Positions 60,072 to 64,000 of a stretch of 64,000 nt of DNA are shown piece by piece. Below the pieces are notes generated by a model. It was given only the letters and a program-made list of their open reading frames with translations, was not told where the DNA came from and did no database searches. Within the stretch, counting starts at the first letter, position 1; each line of letters starts with the position of its first letter. This DNA comes from Frigoribacterium sp. Leaf8 (GTDB taxonomy: Bacteria; Actinomycetota; Actinomycetes; Actinomycetales; Microbacteriaceae), in contig NZ_LMKB01000005.1 of NCBI RefSeq assembly GCF_001421165.1, positions 985,679 through 1,049,678 on the forward strand, read 5' to 3'. The position numbers and the translations under genes were made by a program.

Positions 60072-60185
60072 GTTGCTCTGTCGGCGACGATAGCACCGCC
60101 GCCTCGTGCGGCCCCGACGTGTTCGGCCAGGGCGTAGCCGGGCGTCGCACGGGCGGCCCGGGCTCAGCCGTCGACGAGCCCGGGC
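60072..60185. repeat. Duplicated 3' end next to the pentapeptide gene
   Basis: Two near-identical units of about 23 bp (CGGGCTCAGCCG plus CGACGAGCCCG) lie in tandem at about 60158-60203, spanning the stop codon of the pentapeptide-repeat gene. The rest of the gap holds the riboflavin operon promoter. Confidence 0.6.
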
Positions 60186-60878
60186 TCAGCCGACGACGAG
60201 CCCGAGGTGAGCCGCCATCGTCGGGGCGAAGGTCGCCAGCTGCAGGTCGTCGATGGTCGCGCCACGAAGCCCTTCGAAACCGTCGATGCGGGAGAAGTCG
60301 CTGGTGCGCAGATCGGTGTGCGACAAGGAGGCGCGGGTCACGTCGAGCGTGCCGATGCGGCAGTCGACCAGCGCGACCCGCAGGGCCTGCACACCCCCGA
60401 GGTCGAGTTCGCCGATCGTGCAGCCCTCGATCACGACGTCGGTGAGGCGCGCCCCGCGCAGGTTGAGGAAGTCGATCTTGCCGCCGACCAGGTGCACCGA
60501 CCGCAGTTCGGCGTCGAACAGCTCGGCCGACCCCCACCGGGGCCGCTCGACGCGGACGTCACGCCAGGTGCTGCGCGAGGCGGCGAACTCGGGGGCGAAC
60601 GAGTCGGCCAGCACCGACTCGACCAGGCGGGCGCCCCGCAGTCGGGCCGATCCGAGCCGCGGCGACTCGAAGACGCACTCGGTGAACTCGGACCCCTCGA
60701 GGTCGCGACCGGTCAGGTCGGCGTCGACGTACCGTTCGAGCTCACGGCTGTCGCGCGGACCCAGCAGGTCGGTGCCGAGATCGACGAGCCCCCGGGGCTC
60801 GACGGGGTCGAGCCGCGGGGCGTCGGTGCCCCCCGGGGTCGCGGGGCGGGACGGCGTGGGGCGGCGCGACGGGGTCAT
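60186..60878 (-). CDS. Pentapeptide repeat protein
   Basis: Protein of 230 residues. From about residue 50, repeats of the A(D/N)LXX type follow: DADLTGRDLEGSEFTECVF, SARLRGARLVESVLADS, AELFDAELRSVHL, LNLRGARLTDVVIEG and others, predicting a right-handed quadrilateral beta-helix. Homologues such as MfpA and Qnr mimic DNA and protect gyrase, but many have no known role. TAGCCT lies six bases before the ATG. A dispersed-motif copy encodes part of TRASLSHTD. Confidence 0.87.
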   Translation of the reverse strand: MTPSRRPTPSRPATPGGTDAPRLDPVEPRGLVDLGTDLLGPRDSRELERYVDADLTGRDLEGSEFTECVFESPRLGSARLRGARLVESVLADSFAPEFAASRSTWRDVRVERPRWGSAELFDAELRSVHLVGGKIDFLNLRGARLTDVVIEGCTIGELDLGGVQALRVALVDCRIGTLDVTRASLSHTDLRTSDFSRIDGFEGLRGATIDDLQLATFAPTMAAHLGLVVG

Positions 60879-60948
60879 GCGACGAGGCTAGCGGCGGGGT
60901 GCGACACGACCCGAGGAACGTCCGGGCGGACGTCCGACGCGGTCGTTC

Positions 60949-62373
60949 TCAGCACTCGATGACGTTGACCGCGAGCCCGGCACGGCTGGTCTCCTTGTAG
61001 CTGTCCTTCATGTCGCGGCCGGTCTGGCGCATCGTCTCGATGACGGTGTCGAGGCTGACGACGTGGCTGCCGTCGCCGAGCAGGGCCATGCGGGTGGCGG
61101 CGACCGCCGTGCCCGCCGCGATCGCGTTGCGCTCGATGCAGGGCACCTGCACGAAGCCGCCCACGGGGTCGCAGGTGAGGCCGAGGTGGTGCTCCATGGC
61201 GATCTCGGCCGCGTTCTCGACCTGGCGGGGCGTCCCGCCGAGCAGGGCGGTCAGGGCGCCGGCGGCCATCGATGCGGCCGAGCCGACCTCACCCTGACAG
61301 CCGGCCTCGGCCCCCGAGATCGACGCGTTGCGCTTGTAGAGCGACCCGATCGCCGCCGCCGTCAGCAGGAAGGTGCGGGACAGCTCGTGATCGGTCGCGC
61401 CGTGGAACCTCATGGCGTAGTAGGCGACCGCCGGGATGATGCCGGCCGCGCCGTTGGTCGGGGCGGTGACGACGCGCCCGCCTCCCGCGTTCTCTTCGTT
61501 GACGGCCATCGCGTAGGCCTGCAGCCACTGGGCCGGCAGGTCGGAGGCCAACAGCGAGGAGGCGCGGCCCTGGTCGATCGCCGAGCCGCCGAGGGCGAAG
61601 GCGGTCGCCCGCTCGTCCTGCTGGCGCAGCATGGTCGCGAACTGCCGGGCGCGTCGGGGCACCTTCATCCAGCCGGGCAGGACGCCCGTGGCCTCGAGAC
61701 CCGCGTCGACGCAGGCCCGCATGGCCGCCCAGCGTGAGTCGAGCCCCACCGCGGCGTCGGCCTCGCCGTGCAGCGCGACCTCGTTGCGCCAGGCGAGGTC
61801 GGCGATCGACGCGCCTTCGGAGTCGCAGAGGCGCAGCAGGTCGTCCGCGTCGGTGAAGGCGAACGGCGCCTCGGCGGTGGGCACGGCCCGCTCGTCGTCA
61901 CCGTCCCGCACGACGAAGCCCCCGCCGACCGAGAAGTAGACCTCGCGGGCGAGGCTCCCGCCGTGAGCGTCGAAGGCCTCGACGCTCATCGCGTTGGGGT
62001 GCCGGGGCATGCGCGTCAGCGGCGCCATGCGCAGGTCGTTGGGGGCGAAGGCGATCTGGTGCCGGCCGAGCAGCCGCAGGCCGCCGCCCTGCTCGACCGC
62101 CTGCTGCATGCCCGAGACGACCTCGGGGTCACAGGTCTCGGGTTGCATGCCCGCGAGGCCGGCGAGGACGGCCGACGGAGTGCCGTGGCCGAGGCCGGTG
62201 GCGGCGAGCGAGCCGTAGAGCACGGCCTCGACCCGCACGACGTCGGTCAGCCGGCCGTCGACGTCGAGACCGAGCAGGAACTCGCGGGCGGCCCTCATGG
62301 GGCCGACGGTGTGCGAGCTCGAGGGGCCGATGCCGATCGAGAAGAGATCGAGGGCCGAGACGTGGTCGGTCAC
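60949..62373 (-). CDS. sdaA: L-serine ammonia-lyase, iron-sulfur type
   Basis: 4Fe-4S enzyme of 474 residues deaminating serine to pyruvate; beta and alpha domains are fused. [18 protein letters not shown] near 11-28; Fe-S ligands Cys in [12 protein letters not shown] near 343, [18 protein letters not shown] near 385; the chain ends with the conserved VIEC, whose Cys acts in the active site. The GTG at 62373 is chosen; an upstream in-frame GTG at about 62403 is possible. Confidence 0.94.
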   Translation of the reverse strand: MTDHVSALDLFSIGIGPSSSHTVGPMRAAREFLLGLDVDGRLTDVVRVEAVLYGSLAATGLGHGTPSAVLAGLAGMQPETCDPEVVSGMQQAVEQGGGLRLLGRHQIAFAPNDLRMAPLTRMPRHPNAMSVEAFDAHGGSLAREVYFSVGGGFVVRDGDDERAVPTAEAPFAFTDADDLLRLCDSEGASIADLAWRNEVALHGEADAAVGLDSRWAAMRACVDAGLEATGVLPGWMKVPRRARQFATMLRQQDERATAFALGGSAIDQGRASSLLASDLPAQWLQAYAMAVNEENAGGGRVVTAPTNGAAGIIPAVAYYAMRFHGATDHELSRTFLLTAAAIGSLYKRNASISGAEAGCQGEVGSAASMAAGALTALLGGTPRQVENAAEIAMEHHLGLTCDPVGGFVQVPCIERNAIAAGTAVAATRMALLGDGSHVVSLDTVIETMRQTGRDMKDSYKETSRAGLAVNVIEC

Positions 62374-62470
62374 GGAGAACCTGCCTTCCGGGGTCACCAC
62401 GACGTTACCCGCTCCCGCCGACGCGCAGGAGGTCGGGGCCGTGCGCCACCCCGGGGAGGTGCGGGTCGCC

Positions 62471-62986
62471 TCAGGCGGGTCGCCCCACCTCGCGGGCCCG
62501 CTCCGCCATCGCGCCCGACATGCCCTCGAGGAACCGTCGGACGGTCTCGAGCTCGGCCTCGTCAAACTCGGCCATGACCCGGTCGCTCATCACGCCGAGC
62601 GGCCCGAAGAACGCGCCCGCGACCTCGCGGGCGCGATCCGAGTAGCGGACGAGCACCCGGCGCCGATCGGCGTCGTCGCGGCTGCGGTGCACGTGCCCGA
62701 CCTTCTCGAGGCGGTCGATGACTCCGGTCGCCGCCCCCGACGTGACGCCCAGGAGCTCGCCGAGACCGCCGGCGGTGACGGGGTCGCCGTCGCGCTCGGC
62801 CTGCATGACGTGCAGCAGCGCCTCGAGGTCGATGTGGCCGAGACCGTGTCGCGAGGCGAAGGCCTGGGCGACCTTCTGGGACTCGGTGGTCAGCCGTTGC
62901 ATGTGGGTGACGATCTCGTCGGCCTGCGGCGAGCGCGACGGACGGGTCGACGGGGCCGTGGGGCCCGGGTCTGTCGGGGTGGGCAT
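62471..62986 (-). CDS. MarR family transcriptional regulator
   Basis: Regulator of 171 residues. HTH: AGGLGELLGVTSGAATGVIDRL near 72-93, wing RDDADRRRVLVRYSD near 103. The ATG has a strong ribosome site AGGAGG four bases upstream. It is divergent from an MMPL exporter and two palindromes lie between, so it most likely represses the exporter. Confidence 0.9.
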   Translation of the reverse strand: MPTPTDPGPTAPSTRPSRSPQADEIVTHMQRLTTESQKVAQAFASRHGLGHIDLEALLHVMQAERDGDPVTAGGLGELLGVTSGAATGVIDRLEKVGHVHRSRDDADRRRVLVRYSDRAREVAGAFFGPLGVMSDRVMAEFDEAELETVRRFLEGMSGAMAERAREVGRPA

Positions 62987-63036
62987 GGAACCTCCTGCGT
63001 GACGAGTCTGGTCGATGCTCCTGTGATCTGCAATAC

Positions 63037-63066
63037 TCTTAGCTCCTAAGACATTCAGCGACTGAA
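63037..63066. promoter_or_regulatory. Two adjacent palindromes, candidate MarR operators
   Basis: TCTTAG-CTC-CTAAGA (63037-63051) and TTCAG-CGA-CTGAA (63054-63066), both perfect, between the divergent MarR and MMPL genes and unusually A/T-rich for this window. Confidence 0.75.
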
Positions 63067-63074
63067 GGATCACC

Positions 63075-64000
63075 ATGCGCACCCTCGCCCGCATCGTCAG
63101 CGGCCACCGCACCGCCTGGGCCGTGCTCGCCGCGACGGCCGTCGCCGTCGCCCTGCTCTTCACGGTCCTGCCGCAGAGCGAGGGCGACGCGGCCCCGCCG
63201 TCGGGCGTCCCCGACACGAGCCAGTCGGCCCAGGTGGCCGAGTTGCCGACGACCTTCCCGAGTGCCGAGACGACGGTGGGCATCCTGGTCTTCAGCCACG
63301 ACGGCGACCGGCTCGACGCCGCCGACCTGACCGCCGTCGACGAGCGGGCGGCCGCCCTCGCCGAGCTCGCCACGACCCCGCAGGCCGTCCGGCCGCAGAT
63401 CAGCGACGACGGCACCGCGGCGATCGTGGCCGTCCCGCTCGACGCCACGACGGTCGACGCCGACGTCGCGGGCACGGCGACGAGCCTGCGGGACGCGGCC
63501 TCGGCCGACCTGCCCGCCGGGCTGGACGCCCTGCTCACCGGGCCGATCGGGTTCCAGGACGACATCGCGAACGCCTTCGCCGGGGCCGACTTCCGGCTCC
63601 TGCTGGTCACGGTGGTCGTCGTGGCCGTGCTGCTGATCGTCACCTACCGCAGCCCCGTGCTGTGGATCGTGCCGCTGGCCGTCGTCGGTGCCGCGGACGC
63701 CCTGGCCGGCCGGGTCGCGGCCGCCGTCGCCGAACCCCTGGGCATCCCGCTCGACGCCTCGATCTCGGGCATCCTCTCGGTGCTCGTCTTCGGCGCGGGC
63801 ACCAACTACGCCCTGCTACTCGTCGCGCGTTACCGCGAAGAACTGCTGCTCGAGCCCGACCGCCATCGCGCGATGCGCACGGCCGTGACGAGCGCCGGGC
63901 CCGCCATCGCGGCCAGCGGCGGCACGGTCGCCCTGAGCCTCCTCACGCTGCTCCTCGCGTCGCTCACGGGCAACCGGGCCCTCGGTCTCGCCTGTGCGAT
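63075..64000 (+). CDS. MMPL family transporter (partial)
   Basis: RND-like efflux protein cut by the window end after about 308 residues. An N-terminal membrane segment (13-32) is followed by an extracytoplasmic domain (about 35-170), then helices with TYRSPVLWIVPLAVVG near 192, SVLVFGAGTNYALLLVARYRE near 232 carrying the proton-relay region, and a further segment near 275. Family members export lipids, siderophores or drugs. The ATG at 63075 follows the putative MarR operators by 8 bp. Confidence 0.9.
   Translation, partial: MRTLARIVSGHRTAWAVLAATAVAVALLFTVLPQSEGDAAPPSGVPDTSQSAQVAELPTTFPSAETTVGILVFSHDGDRLDAADLTAVDERAAALAELATTPQAVRPQISDDGTAAIVAVPLDATTVDADVAGTATSLRDAASADLPAGLDALLTGPIGFQDDIANAFAGADFRLLLVTVVVVAVLLIVTYRSPVLWIVPLAVVGAADALAGRVAAAVAEPLGIPLDASISGILSVLVFGAGTNYALLLVARYREELLLEPDRHRAMRTAVTSAGPAIAASGGTVALSLLTLLLASLTGNRALGLACA

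Overview
The window is chromosomal DNA of a high-G+C actinobacterium, most likely a member of the Microbacteriaceae (Curtobacterium, Frigoribacterium or Clavibacter type). This rests on base composition, actinobacterial small genes (bS22, the BldC-like HTH protein, DUF3072, DUF4229), a menaquinone and cytochrome c gene order that also occurs in mycobacteria, and many promoters of the leaderless actinobacterial type. Genus is inference only. No insertion sequence, integrase, prophage or CRISPR array is visible.

Layout. Positions 1-3.7 kb hold an ABC drug/lipid exporter and a LiaSR/NarL-type two-component pair. 3.8-5.8 kb hold murB with two MaoC-fold dehydratases. 5.8-7.4 kb hold a DUF3072 gene and a UbiA prenyltransferase, which faces a three-gene type III polyketide synthase operon (7.5-10.5 kb; PKS, methyltransferase, FAD hydroxylase). 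After two tRNA genes come a 2H phosphoesterase, an aldo/keto reductase, a GH13 glucosidase, an M23 endopeptidase, an inositol phosphatase family gene, tRNA-Tyr, cardiolipin synthase, yajQ and fprA (10.6-20.5 kb).

From 20.6 to 37.6 kb lies a respiratory block. It has polyprenyl diphosphate synthase, menG, menF, an MFS exporter, ppk2, menD, menA, menE, menB and menC, followed by the System II cytochrome c assembly operon (resA, ccdA, resB, ccsB) headed by a histidine phosphatase. Together these make menaquinone and mature c-type cytochromes. menH is not in the window.

38-47.7 kb hold aspS (archaeal type), a glutaredoxin, bS22, a BldC-like protein, an ArsR regulator, a Trk/Ktr potassium system, proC, a cation diffusion facilitator, tadA, upp, and a winged-helix regulator with a long leader that encodes a Cys-rich peptide. 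47.7-57.7 kb hold a possible small RNA, a coupled marR-photolyase-serine hydrolase operon, a PfkB kinase, DoxX, a uronate-dehydrogenase-like enzyme, an ElaA-type acetyltransferase, an Lrp-ald pair, a TetR gene and a dienelactone hydrolase gene broken by one amber codon. 57.8-60.1 kb hold an FMN-riboswitch-controlled ribE-ribB-ribH operon. 60.2-64 kb hold a pentapeptide-repeat protein, sdaA, and a divergent marR/MMPL efflux pair cut by the window edge.

The main unexplained signals are: (1) a 10-bp motif AGGAGGCGCG, found 24 times in both orientations, inside genes and as inverted pairs forming terminators, much like uptake sequences of Pasteurellaceae and Neisseriaceae; (2) the leaderless Cys-rich leader peptide upstream of an orphan winged-helix regulator; (3) the in-frame amber codon in the dienelactone hydrolase; (4) 19-bp tandem repeats at two convergent gene junctions; (5) a 26-codon ORF coupled to ribE downstream of the FMN riboswitch.
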